From Cryptomeria japonica (taxonomy: Eukaryota > Streptophyta > Pinopsida > Cupressales > Cupressaceae), in the NCBI RefSeq assembly GCF_030272615.1, contig NC_081406.1, positions 214,376,497 to 214,440,496 of the forward strand: a stretch of DNA of 64,000 nt, read 5' to 3'. The notes below the pieces were generated by a model. That model was not told the origin of the DNA, did not search any database, and was given only the letters and a program-made list of their open reading frames with translations. This document shows, piece by piece, positions 24,693 through 36,500 of this stretch. How positions within the stretch are numbered: the first letter of the stretch is position 1; every line of letters begins with the position of its first letter. The position numbers and the translations under genes were made by a program.

Positions 24693-25866
24693 TATTAGGC
24701 CTAATATGGAAAGCTAATGTACTGAGAGGGGAGGGGTGAATCAGTACTCCAAAACTTTTCTTGAATAATAACTTTACTGTTATGCATAAACAAAATAGTG
24801 CAGTAACATAAAATAAAGTTAAAGCAAATAGATAACAATCATACATGTTTCACTCCATAACACATATATTTTGGTTACACAGAAACTCTTGGTTAGAGAG
24901 AAAAACTACAGTTGGGATGGCACCCACAACTTTACTACTGCAATAATAAAGAGTGCTCGGTTAGAGCTAAATTTTAGCTATTTCTGATAGCTTACCCTGT
25001 TAGGAGTAACAAGATCTGTTAGATTTACCTTGCTAAAGGATTTTACAACATTTATTCTAAATGCTACACCTAGTTAGAGGCTTTACAATTTATAGACTTG
25101 ATTAGAGTCTTTTACCCTGTTAAAGGTTTCTCTTTCAACTTCACAATATTACAATAAAATCATTACAAATATCTGCAAATTTACATCTGAAATGTTATAG
25201 CAAATTCTATGTACTCAAAATAGATTACCTTGCTTATAGCATACCTCAGTAACCCATATAGTAACTCGATAAACCCTTTTGTTTACTTTGTTCTTCAACT
25301 ATTCTTTTGAAAACCTTCTCGGTGACCTCTGTGTCTCTATAATAGTCTTGTTACACATACATATACACCCTTGTTACACATACATATACACCCTAACTCA
25401 TGCTATATAAATAGATCTCTTAAGATGGTGATCTAATTCATTGCTTTGATCTTACAAACATGATTCCTTGAATGAATAACTAAACAAAATATTTCATTGG
25501 TTAGATTGATCTCAAAATCATACACAATCTTCTGGTGCAATTTTCAATGTAATAACAGTTATATGTGCCTCGATCTTGTAACATGTTTTCATATGCATGT
25601 CTAGGTTCAATGTATCTAGTAACACATTTCACTCAGTGTATATTAACTCAATGTGTCATCTTTACTGCTCGGTAGTCATAAAAAGATACTCGGTAGCTAG
25701 CTCGGTGTATACTATGTTCTGTGACTGCTTTCTTCTGTAACTGACTAGACTATGCATACCGACTTCTCTATGTATACCGACTGCATGATTCGGTAGTGCT
25801 AACCGACTAGAGTATATAGTATGACTTTGAATATAAAAACTAATGGCAACTAGATAAGTAGGAACA
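24693..25866 (-). repeat. 3' LTR of element C
   Basis: 1174 bp. The left edge TATTAGG has lost the TG seen in the other LTR (TGTTAGG). The right edge ..GGAACA abuts the polypurine tract. It has a local tandem duplication of ACACATACATATACACCC (near 25352-25391) and about 70 bp near the right end that the 5' LTR lacks. Both LTRs carry many CTCGGT motifs. Confidence 0.9.
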
Positions 25867-25879
25867 ATCTCCCCTTTTG
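25867..25879 (-). other. Polypurine tract of element C
   Basis: The minus strand reads CAAAAGGGGAGAT just before the LTR start. A second similar block (AAAAAGGGGGAG) lies near 26196-26210, after the end of ORF2, and may be an extra primer site. Confidence 0.75.
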
Positions 25880-26460
25880 ACATTAGTTGAGATGTTTGAC
25901 AAAAACTACTTTCAAAGTCATAACTCAAAAATCTATATGCTTTGCAAAATGACTATACTTGACAATATATATAATAGTCAATGAAATAGTATATTCAGAT
26001 ATACTCCCCTTATCATTATACTATACATAACTCTGATTTTGCATGCTCGGTTCTGTGCTTGTGTGCTTTGCTTACTATCCTTGGATACTCTGCATACTCT
26101 ACTCGGTATACTCCCCCTATATACAATACTCCAAATATTGTATCGCAAAAACTATATCACTCCCTAATATATTATATTACACTCCTTATATAGTATCACT
26201 CCCCCTTTTTGACAAACATTAAAAACTTAATTTCCATCTAGGGGTGGTAACTGATCAAAAATAGATTTATACTTCTTCCAGGCATTGATGAAAGTGACAG
26301 AGAGTGCATCCTTTACACTTTCCATTAAAGAAGTTTGTGCTTGAATATCAGCCAATAGGGATATTAAGCCATCAAGAGTGCTTCCCTCTTATGTAGTAGA
26401 TAGGCGTGTAGCTTGGTTAATCTATTCTTGAACTGATGAAAGATGAGGAAGGAATAATCT
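25880..26460 (-). other. 3' untranslated region of element C
   Basis: No coding signal. It contains several polypurine runs on the element strand (around 26010, 26110-26120 and 26196-26210), a pattern also seen before the 3' LTR of element F. Confidence 0.5.
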
Positions 26461-29400
26461 CTAGAGGGTCATTATATCCATCCTGATCTTATGTTCTTCA
26501 TTTCTTAGTTCTAGTTGTTGAGCCATGAGCTGTTGAAGCTTTGTATAAAAATTCTGAACTGAATTGGGCTCAGTGGTCAACTTATTTGAGAGATTGGTGA
26601 TCTCTTTCTCAATTGCATCAGTTTTATTCTTGATATCTTTAATGAATATAGAAAATGTGCAAAGTTTTTGAAATAAATAAAGAATATGCTTGAGTTGAGG
26701 GGACAACTCAGCAATGAATTTAACAAGCTTGACTTTCCCAATAGCTAGAGCTTTTTGTACCTCTTCTATCATTTTTGCAGTAAACAACTTGTCTTTTAGC
26801 TTGCTCAAGTACTCAGATGCATCAACTCCAGATGTTTCTATTTGATTAAGGAGTTCATCCAGTTGAATATGGATGGCTGCATCAGTTGACACTGTAGTTG
26901 TAGGTAGCATATCGGTTAGCAGTGTCTTCACCTTCTGAAGTACTTTATTCTTCTTTTGAATGGCCATCTATTTTTCTTGTTTGGCCTTTGCTTTGCATAG
27001 TTCACTGAAATCAATAAGTGCTTGCCCCTTTAATTTTGAGATATCCACATTGGGCAACACTATTGGTTTAGATAAATCAACTTTGAAACTATGCTTTTTC
27101 ACCTTCTTCTCTTTCCCTTTGGTCGGTTGGACCAAAACAATAGCTTGAGAGGCTTGTTGACCTTTGGTAGGTTGCTCGGTAGAGGCAACACTTTGATCGG
27201 TTCCCATAGCTGTTGTGGTGTCTTTGATTGTCTCGATGCTGGGTATCTCAACTGCTACATTTTCAGTGCTTAGGGGTGCTTGAGAGGTCTTTTCTTGAGT
27301 TGTACCTTCTTCTGCTTCAGGCTGGTGACCTTCGGTGCCTTGTGCTATATCCTGAGGAGCTTCAGTAGAGACATGTTGATTGATCAATGGGTAAGGCTGA
27401 ACTTGTTCTAAAATAGATTCACTAGATACAAGTTTTGCATATGTAGTGCCTTCGATCATTTCCTGCTCTGATGCTTTTGCATCCATGACATCTTCATCAA
27501 TTTGAATAGTGTCAGCTGGGTCTTGCTTGGTAGCATTAGGACCTTGCTCGGTGACATCAGGATCTTGTTTGGTGACATCAACAATTTCAACTTGAGATTG
27601 TTCACTGACATCCTTAGTTTTGAAGATTTCCTGTCATTTTGCTTTTGTCTCATTTTCTACATCAATATATAGCCCATTCATTAGTTTTAAGGCTCTCTGC
27701 TTGACAAGAAATTTTGAATTGTAGGTTGTCAAGTGTTCCTTTATTTCTACTATAGACATATCAGGAAATAGATGGACTAGACTTCTTTCTCTAATTTGTT
27801 TCTCTGATTCCATTGCATATTTCCACCTATTATCAATATGCAAGTAAAGTTCATTTGGAAGTGACTTTACTAGTTCTAATGGAGCTAGACGAAACTTTAG
27901 AAGTGTGCAAATAATAGCTTCTTCTATTTGTCTCTTCTCATCATTATTCCTAGTCTCATACTTGACGTATCTAAATCCTGCAAATCCACCATATTCTTTT
28001 AGATTGGCACAGAAGTTTTCAACACTATGAATATTTACCTTCTTGCTTTTTACAATCTGAAATTTGTTTGCATCATCAGATTCTGTATCACTAGACTCTT
28101 TTGCCAGAATGCGTCACTAAGTAGATTTCTTGTAGGTCTTGGTTACCTTGGGAGCAGTAACACTCTTTTGTTTCTTACTTGGTGATGCAGCTAATGCTCT
28201 TGTATTAGGTCTCTTTGTTGGTGGAGTCGGTAGGGCCTTTGAAGTGTCCAGTTTCTTTCTCTTTAGCACTTTACCCTTAGGCAGTTCGGTGCTCAATGTT
28301 ATTGCTGCCTCTTGACCTTCTGATTCCTCTTCGGTGATGGCAAGAGTGCCTTTGATAGGTGTAGAGGAGGATTCTTCTCTGAATTTCTCAGATAAAACTT
28401 TTATCATCTTTGTAGCCTTTCTTGTAGCCTTGGGTACTACAATGCTCATTTTTACCTTTTCCTTAACTTCTTCATAAGTTCCATATCTTAGCTCGGTAGC
28501 ATGCCTTGGTAATGTGAGATATGCATCAATTTTCTATTGTGTGATATCAAAGTCAATCTCTTAACCCATTGGTGGCAAAGATTGAGTCCTTGGTTCCACA
28601 ACATTCACATAACAGTAATCAGTGTCTACCTCAAAGCATATATCATCCTTATATTTCTCTACCTGCTGGGGTGGAATCTGGTACCTGTTGTGCATCTTCT
28701 CTTGAAATTTGCTGAATTAGTCATCCATTATATCATTGAAATTATCTCCCAACTTCTTGATAAAGTCATTAATTTGATGCATGATTGGTCGGTGTAGCTC
28801 CCAAACTACTTTACCGACTAATGGAAAGAATTTCTCAAAGTAGAAAAACATGCATACAAGAAGTGAACCAAACTTCAGTGTATTTGCTGAGTTGTTTTTC
28901 TTTGGCTTCCTTATTGTGTTCAAATTCTCAAACAAGTTCTTCAATAGCACTTCACATAAGTCAACTTTCATTCCCTTTTTCACAATTTTATAGGCTAAGT
29001 CAACTGCGGCACATGGTACACTGTTTTCCCTTGCTAATTGGAAGAAACAGTAACCGATTACTCTAATGGCAAACTTAAGTTCTACATCAGTGACATTGTT
29101 CAGTTTCAATCCTTTGTAATCAGATTCTACCCCGATTAAATTGATTAACTCCTTCTGTGATATCATCTTCTGAGCTCATACATGATCATAGATAGGATAA
29201 CTGGTGATCACATGATTGATTTCCTTGGTGATTTTAAATGGTTGCTCTTTTAGCCACATGAAATCATCATGAACTCTACTCAAAACAAACTTAACCCACT
29301 GGGGTTTGAATACATGAGGGTAGGTTAGGGCTTTAGTCAATCCCTTGATTCTGATGTGTTCATACTTGCTGTTTAATACACCATCGGTACATAATTCATC

Positions 29401-29610
29401 GTAGGCATCTCTAATCTCAACAAGACCGAGTTCTTCAACATGGCATTTGGTGAAGAATCTAACATCTTCAACTAACACAACTTGATCTGGGATGAGTGAA
29501 AAGGCAGTTTTGTCATCTGGTTCAGAGGCGACTTTAGGAGTCAAAGTGTATTTCAGTGAGGGCTTCTCCACATTCTTGAAAACTACGAGATCTTGGATCT
29601 TGGGCGCCAT
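26461..29610 (-). pseudogene. Element C ORF2: orphan helical protein with charged linker and coiled-coil tail, decayed
   Basis: Starts MAPKIQDLVVFKNVEKPS at 29610. A helical domain of about 300 residues follows (29610-28717), with VLSRVHDDFMWLK and LKFGSLLVCMFFYF, broken by one stop near 29170. A Lys/Pro/Ser/Thr-rich linker (28449-28117) follows, then a block with SLPNELY (about 27855-27835), an acidic Gln/Thr/Pro-rich stretch (27486-26968) and a coiled-coil end (26967-26461). Each block has a counterpart in element A in the same order. No catalytic motif was found. The first domain may be a second capsid-like or host-derived module. Conservation between two families with different LTRs suggests it mattered for the element. 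Confidence 0.6.
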
Positions 29611-30161
29611 TGGAGATTTTAGGTAAAACTTAGCAAACTATCCTTAGGGTTTGATGGTTTACAAATGACAGATGCTTCACACTCGACAGATAATTGCAAT
29701 TTGATAAGATCGGTAAACTAGCTTGACAATGCGATGAGATTTGATGTAAATACCTTAAAATTCGCTCTAAATGAAGTTTGATCGCCTTGATTCACTCTGC
29801 TCTGCTTTTTCAAAAAATTGGTGAATGTAAATGACCACAAAAATGGTTTTAAGTACACAAAATACCTTATCAGGCTCCGTGCGGGTTAGGTCAAAACATT
29901 AAATGCACACGGTTTACCTTTAACCAATTTACTCTTCTTTTTTTTCATTTTAACTGAGTAGCCAAATTTCCTTCATTTACCGACTTGATAGGCTTCCTGT
30001 ATTCACCGACTTGACAGGTTTCCTATAAAGTATTTTTGATAGAATTTCAAACTTACTAATGCATCTTAACTATGCAAATTTTGAATTTTGTACATAATCG
30101 AATAGGAACTGTTATGATTTTTAACCTTCAGAGAATGCAGTCCCTTCATACCTTTTTGTGA

Positions 30162-31512
30162 TTAATTTGGAGTAGGTGCACCTAACTCGGTAGGTAAGGT
30201 GATTTCTTCATTTACCATGATTTTCTTCTTTTCCCAAATCATCTTTAGTTTTTCTTTTATTTCTTCAGTGTCTCCTCTAGGTTGATCTCTGCAATCTCCA
30301 GCTAAATGTCTAGCTTTGTGACAATGAAAACATGCCATACCAGGATTTCTCCATGATCTTCGGTTATTCATTCCAAACCTTATAAAATAGTTGGCACTTA
30401 TATGTCCATATCTTCCACAACATTCACACCATATCCTTCTGTTATAATCCCATGGTACTGCTACATATTGTCGGTAAGGATCTGTGTGAGTTCGGTAACC
30501 TCTAGTGTTTACTCGGTGTGCAAACCACGTGGTTCTTTTGCTTAAACCGACACTTCTTAGTACTATGTCCATATCTATTGCAGTTTCTACAAAACCCTTT
30601 GAATTTTGCTTTCTGATAGTTGCTACCAGACTTTGTCCTACATTGATTAGGTGTGTGACCATATTTATTGCAATTGTAACAATAACCATTGGACTTAGTG
30701 ATATTCAGTTGCTTACCTTTTCTGATTTGGCATATGTTGGTAGTATGACCTTGATTTCCATAGTAGTAGCAAATAGGCTTCTTTCTTTTGATGTTATTCC
30801 TATTTCTAGCTTGCTTTGATGATTCTCCTCTCTCAGTAGTATGAATTCCTTTCTCGGTAGAGTCTTTTCCTTTGTAACCGAGTCCTGCATCTTTGTTGGG
30901 TCTTCTTGTATTTAGTTACTCATCCAACATCTTTGATGCTTCATAACTCTTCTTCAGTGTTTCTTTGGATTTCTTCTATGTTTCAAGTTCATCAATCAAC
31001 CTTGATACTTCAATTTTCAATGCTTGATTTTCATCATTCTTCAGAATTGCTTCATGATGTGCACAACCTAGTTGATCTGTCATATTTTGTTGAATCCCAG
31101 TCAACCTAATGATTTCATCATTTTTATCAGATATTAAGACTTCAAGTTGTTGTTTCTCTCTCTGTAGATCTCTTGCTTTATCCTCAGCTGTCCTCAATGC
31201 ATCTAGATTTTCAGTCATCTATGTACTGAAATGTTCATGTTCTCTTTTCATTGCTTTTAGTTGATCAGCCAATACTTTGTTCTTTTCTTTCAATACTCCA
31301 ATCATTTCTTCAGTTTCTTCAAATATACTATTCTCAGACGATGTCTCAATTTGTTCCACTAACTCTTGAGAATCCTACAAGTCATCAGATAATCTTCTTC
31401 TTACTTCCAAAGATTTTTGCATTTGCCTTTGCATGTCTGCAATCACTTGATTAGCATGATCCAGCTCTTCTTGCAGATATACAATCCTCCAAGATTGTTT
31501 ATAGCCTTCCAT
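30162..31512 (-). pseudogene. Element C ORF1: coiled coil plus five CCHC zinc knuckles, decayed
   Basis: ATG at 31512 begins MEGYKQSWRIVYLQEELD. A coiled coil with heptads runs to about 30970, interrupted by stops near 31377 and 31219. Five CCHC-like knuckles follow between 30780 and 30290. The first has its second Cys replaced by Tyr; CYNCNKYGHTPNQC and CRNCNRYGHSTKKC are intact. A frameshift near 30530 precedes the fourth, CECCGRYGHISANY (last Cys lost), and CFHCHKARHLAGDC is intact. It is probably a nucleic-acid-binding Gag-like protein. The number of knuckles is far above the single one in usual copia Gag. The AT-rich gap to ORF2 (29611-30161) shows no coding signal. Confidence 0.68.
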
Positions 31513-31560
31513 TGATAAGATCTTTCTCTTTAGGTAGTTAAACCCTTTTCCAAGATTCAA

Positions 31561-31572
31561 GCTTTGATACCA
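31561..31572 (-). other. Primer-binding site of element C
   Basis: The minus strand reads TGGTATCAAAGC, one mismatch from the initiator-Met tRNA complement, two bases inside the LTR. Confidence 0.85.
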
Positions 31573-31574
31573 AT

Positions 31575-32652
31575 TGTTAGGCCCAATATGGAAAGCTAAT
31601 GTACTGAGAGGGGAGGGGTGAATCAATACTCCAAAACTTTTCTTGAATAATAACTTTACTGTTATGCATAAAAAGAATAGTGCAGTAACATAAAATAAAG
31701 TTAAAGAAAATAGATAACAATCATACATGATTCACTCCATAACACATATATTTTGGTTACACAGAAACTCTTGGTTAGAGAGAAAAACTGCAGGAGGGAT
31801 GGCACCCACAACTTCACTACTGCAATAATAAAGAGTGCTCAATTAGAGCTACATTTTAGCTATTTCTGATAGCTTACCCTGTTAGGAGTAACAAGATTTG
31901 TTAGATTTACCTTGCTAAAGGATTTTACAACATTTATTCTGAATGCTGCACCTGGTTAGAGGCTTTACAATTTATAGACTTGATTAGAGTCTTTTACCTT
32001 ATTAAAGGTTTCTCTTTCAACTTCACAATATTACAATAAAATCATTACAAATATCAGCAACTTTACATCTGAAATGTTATAGTAGATTCTATGTGCTCAG
32101 AATAGATTACCTTGCTTATATCATACCTCGGTAACCCATATAGTAACTCGGTAAACCCTTCTGTTTACTCTATTCTTTGACTGTTCTTATGAAAACCTTC
32201 TCGGTGATCTCTGTGTCTCTATAATAGTCTTCTTACACATACATATACACCCTAACTCATGCTATATAAATAGATCTCTTAAGACGGTGATCTAATTCAT
32301 TGCTTTGATCTTACAAACATGATTCCTCGAATGAATAACTAAACAAAATATTTCATTGGTTAGATTGATCTCAAAATCATACACAATCTTCTGGTGCAAT
32401 TTCCAATGTAATAACAGTTAGATATGCCTCGATCTTGTAACACGTTTTCATATGCATGTCCAGGTTCAATGTATTTGGTAACACATTTCACTCGGTGTAT
32501 ATTAACTTGGTGTGTCATCTTTACTACTCGGTAGTCATAAAAAGATACTCGGTAGCCAGCTCGGTGTATACTGCGTTCTATGACTGCATTCTTCTGTAAC
32601 TGACTAGACTATGCATACTGACTTCTTTGTGTATACTAGATAAGTAGTAACA
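31575..32652 (-). repeat. 5' LTR of element C
   Basis: 1078 bp, edges TGTTAGG and ..GTAACA, aligned to 24693-25866. It is shorter because it lacks one local duplication copy and about 70 bp near the right end. Flanked on the right by TSD ATCAC. Confidence 0.9.
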
Positions 32653-32948
32653 ATCACCTCGTCCAACTCACCTAAATACTTCTCATGAAAAAGAAGGTTA
32701 GTAAGCTGCATACTAAGGTTTTTGGGTAGAGCAATATTCAGCAGGGAGGTGACAAAGTGAGAGGTGATATATTTGTTTACATGATATTGGTTTTCAAAAC
32801 CTACAAAAGCATCTCCCAATACCCATTTGATAGGAGCTATAACTATGGGCTTGCTATGGGTCATCATCCTTTGCAGATGACGGTCCAAGATGTTTCTTAA
32901 GAAAGCGACTTGATTGCCTATGCTCACTAGTCGAATGGGGGTATCCAT
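32653..32948 (-). pseudogene. Element G antisense accessory gene, N-terminal part (split by element C)
   Basis: Starts MDTPIRLVSIGNQ at 32948 and reads open to the insertion point (..FHEKYLGELDEVI). The start choice is the first ATG after a TATAAATA box about 90 bp upstream on the same strand. Sequence beyond 32653 within the LTR of C is not part of the gene. Function is unknown; a nuclear accessory protein is possible by analogy with Grande. Confidence 0.6.
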
Positions 32949-33034
32949 TACTCCTATCCTAAGAAACTTCTTACTCCTATCCTAAACCCTTGAGGCTTGA
33001 TTTTTAGTATGATCAAAAATTCTTTCTCAAGTGG

Positions 33035-33042
33035 TATTTATA
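33035..33042 (-). promoter_or_regulatory. Candidate TATA box for the antisense accessory gene
   Basis: The minus strand reads TATAAATA 87 bp upstream of the ATG at 32948, a normal distance for a short 5' leader. It suggests the antisense gene once had its own promoter rather than depending on an LTR. Confidence 0.45.
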
Positions 33043-33593
33043 GAAAGCTTATGCCTAGAGAAGTATCAATGGCTCATTCATTAATGCAATTTGGTATTAA
33101 TGACATTTATTTCCACATAGATTAGCCTTTAATCATCCCTCCTATGCAGTCTTTTTGGAGGATGTGCAAATTGTGAGCTACCACAAAGCATCCATCTGTG
33201 ATATTTACTTTTGTGGTAGATCTTAGTTAATCTCTCACATATACATGTTTGATAGGCCTTCATAAATATGCATAGACTAGGGAGCCCTCCTACCAAGAAT
33301 GTCGTATTGGCTAGTACAATGTTTTTTTAAAAGACGATGGTAAAGGGCATGATGGCCTCACTGTCCAGTGTGTTGGCAATAATGCATGCAACACGTGAAT
33401 TAATTATGAATGTATGTGTGAGTTGGCCACTTCATCAAGTTAACTCTTGGTTAACATACCATTCAGTGCGATTTTCAAGGATCCGATCCTCATGAATAGA
33501 TTTTAGCAAAGATGAAATGGACATGCAATAGCAAAATAAAACAAGAAAAGTTTTTCCAACATCTAATCATAAATTCTGAGAAAACACAGTAGA
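33043..33593. promoter_or_regulatory. Intergenic region between the two divergent G accessory genes
   Basis: About 550 bp without coding signal lies between the antisense TATA box and the sense start codon, an arrangement that could have been a bidirectional promoter. No clear sense TATA box is visible. Confidence 0.35.
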
Positions 33594-36500
33594 ATGGCAT
33601 CATCTACAGGAGCTTTTGGTATCTCTTTTGATGGCCAATATGTGGATATTTTCTAGGATGCATCTTTTCCTGCCCATGTCATTCCTTTGAATCCTAAGTG
33701 CCCATTCACTAAAGAAAAAGAAAAAGGCTCTATCAAAGATAGTGTTGTGGTTGCAGACAGTTTTGAAGATGTTTTTGATCTAGATCTCCACACTCAGTCG
33801 AAGACACTTTGAGAGGTCGTCTATCAGAGATGGAAGAAGAGTGGTTCAAGTATGTTTTCCTTTCAACTTTGGCACTCTGGCCTCCCGCAATAGATGGTTC
33901 CTATGGTGCTTCATTACCCTGATTTCATCAATGAATGCATTGAAAAGTTTACCCCAAACCTGCCAATAACTAAAGGAGAATCACTAAGATTAGTGATAAG
34001 TGTATAATTCATCAAGGATATGTTATGTATCCCTCAGATTGATGGCAATACAACAATTTTCAAGAAAAAGATCCTAGAGGGTTATTGGAAGAATGACACT
34101 ATTGTTGGTTTCTATAATGACTTGATGCAAAGAGAACCAGATACCATTGAGCTTCATCGATTCCCATTGGCTTATGGTCACCTCAAACCACAAGAAGTGA
34201 AAGACACTGCATCTATGTTGGCATATATTTTGGGTCTGGATGACAATTGAAATATTTACCCATTTCAAATGGGTTTCTTGTTTAAGTTTCGCAAGTAGAA
34301 AGAAGCCTTCCAGTTTGACTTCGTAGACATCTTGGTGCATGAGATGGTGGGATAGCTAATGAATTTTAAAAAGAAATGCAAGTTCAGATACAGTTCTTTC
34401 CTCATTCACATGTTTCTACACCGGAATCTTGACTTCTTTAAAGAATTCATGGAGCTTTCAATCTATGACGGTCATAATAGAAAGAATCTTATAATAGTAT
34501 GGACCCATTTGTTGTCTCTGACACATGATGCCTATTCATTTTTTGATACCTTATTGGTCCTTGCAATGCAATATTTGAGTAAAACATATATAGATTCAAT
34601 CACTCACTTTTCCACAATGCAAATTGCCTAGATGACATCCAATGTTCTCCTGTGTGATTGGCATCTAGGGCTAGACTTTTATTTCATTAGAACTCATGGG
34701 TTCATTGAGGAGCCTTTTCACCTCCCACAGTCCATTCCAGATCACACTTTGGCCCTAGAAATATTTAGGTAGCTGGTCATTATTGTGAGATGTATGGGTG
34801 CAAGGAGACATGGGGTTTCCATATTCAAGGACAAGATAATTGGACCCATTGTTGACTCTATAAGACTCCATACATAAGGCATACTCACTTCAAAGTTGGT
34901 TCAACTAGGGCCTTTTGTTATTAATGACAAATGGAGTTATGACCCAGATGGATGCCTTGCCTCGAGAAAGAATCCTATAGTATGTACTGTGTGGCCTTGC
35001 CTAGGATTCATGGAGAAACCCTCAGGAGGATAACTCAGAATTATATGTAAGTTTGCATTTCATCCCCAAGGAAGAAAGATCACCTTGGTTATCTTTCTAC
35101 AGGGTGAAAGAAAAGTATGACCTGGCCAAGAAATTGTGGCTCCCTTTAAACAAACAAATGGAGGAAGATAGTTTGTCTAAGGATAAGAGGTAGAACTTTT
35201 GGGTATATAGGCAAGAGATCAAATAAATCAAAGTAGGATTGGGAAATCTCCCTAGTGATGAGACTTTTGAAGAAGAATGGTGGAAATATAATAGTGAAAC
35301 GGAGGAAGATTATGAGCCTCCTTTGAGTGGAATTGATGAAAGAGTTGTTGAAGAAGAAGTTGAGGCACCTGGAGGAAAGGGAAAGCAAATGAAGATCATT
35401 GCCCCAGGCCCCACATTTGAGACCACTTTTCACTATATAAAGAAGCTTGTTGGAAGGCCTCAATCTCAGGCTTCGAGGAAGTGACCAAGTCAATCCCCAA
35501 AACAACAAGGTTCTCCAAAGGAGGTCACGACCTCATAGAAGAAGCAAAAGAACACTTTTAGTATTCCCAAGAGTTCTCAGTCTCAGGTCCCTATATCAAC
35601 GCAAGCCCCACTTGTATCAACAACCTCTCTAGCACATGTACTATTTTCTCTCCCTCTTCTTTCTTCTCACTCTCTGGTTTCTATGTCAGTGTCATCTTCA
35701 ACCAAGCCTGCTATTGTGTTAAGTAGTCTCGAGGGAGTCACATTATCCATGCCACCTTCATAGACCCAATCAGTTTGTATCTGCTAGTCCATTTGTGTCT
35801 TCCCGGCCTAGCATTGCCACTTTTGGTGCCACATTTAGCATGACCCACTCTGCTCAGACCTCGATCCAGTCAACTGAGATATCTTTTGTATCGTATGTCC
35901 TTGGGTTTCCAAGTCATACACTTGCCACCTCATCTTGTATTGGGTAGTTGTTCTCCGTGCATGTTGGTGTTTTCCCTAGGATCCCTCCTTTTCCCCAAAC
36001 ACACTCTCTTTAACAACTTCAACCCAATTGCAAGCTAGCATGGATCCTTTTCCTTTCAACCCACCCCCAAGAGCTTCTTTCATAGGGAAAATGATCCCCT
36101 TCCCCATCAGACTTTCTGCAGTATGTGGATTTAGCCAAGATCATTCGAGATTAGAGGGCATAGAAAAGAAGGTTAAAGATTCCTAGAAGCCCACAGAGTC
36201 CTATATTTAGACCATTTTTAGAGAGGATCAATGAATTTATTGTTTGCAGACATGATGCCAAATGTTGTCAAGCCAACCAATCAAATGTAGCCTGAAGATT
36301 ATTCTGTGCATGCCATTAGCATTGATCTAAGTAGATCCCAACCTTAAGACATGATGGAAATCATGGAGGAATCACAAAAATTGGTCTCTTTGGACTATCT
36401 AAAGCATACCCATCACTTGGAGAAGCTCATAGTTGAGTTGGAGAGAGTAAAAGCTACAAATGAGCAGCTATTGATGGAAGGAAAGGCTAGAGAAATGGAG

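Larger units (their letters stand above)
24693..32652 (-). mobile_element. Element C: complete LARD-like LTR retrotransposon with two orphan genes and no pol
   Basis: Two LTRs (24693-25866 and 31575-32652) enclose a 5.7-kb internal region with a tRNA-Met primer site and polypurine tracts, read leftward. TSD ATCAC at 24688-24692 and 32653-32657 is perfect. The internal coding capacity is ORF1 (coiled coil and five zinc knuckles) and ORF2 (helical domain, charged linker, coiled coil). No DSG protease, integrase DDE, FVDD/YVDD or RNase H motif is present. It must have moved using enzymes from another element. At 7960 bp it fits the LARD size class, but LARDs are usually non-coding, so conserved genes are unusual. 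Confidence 0.9.
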
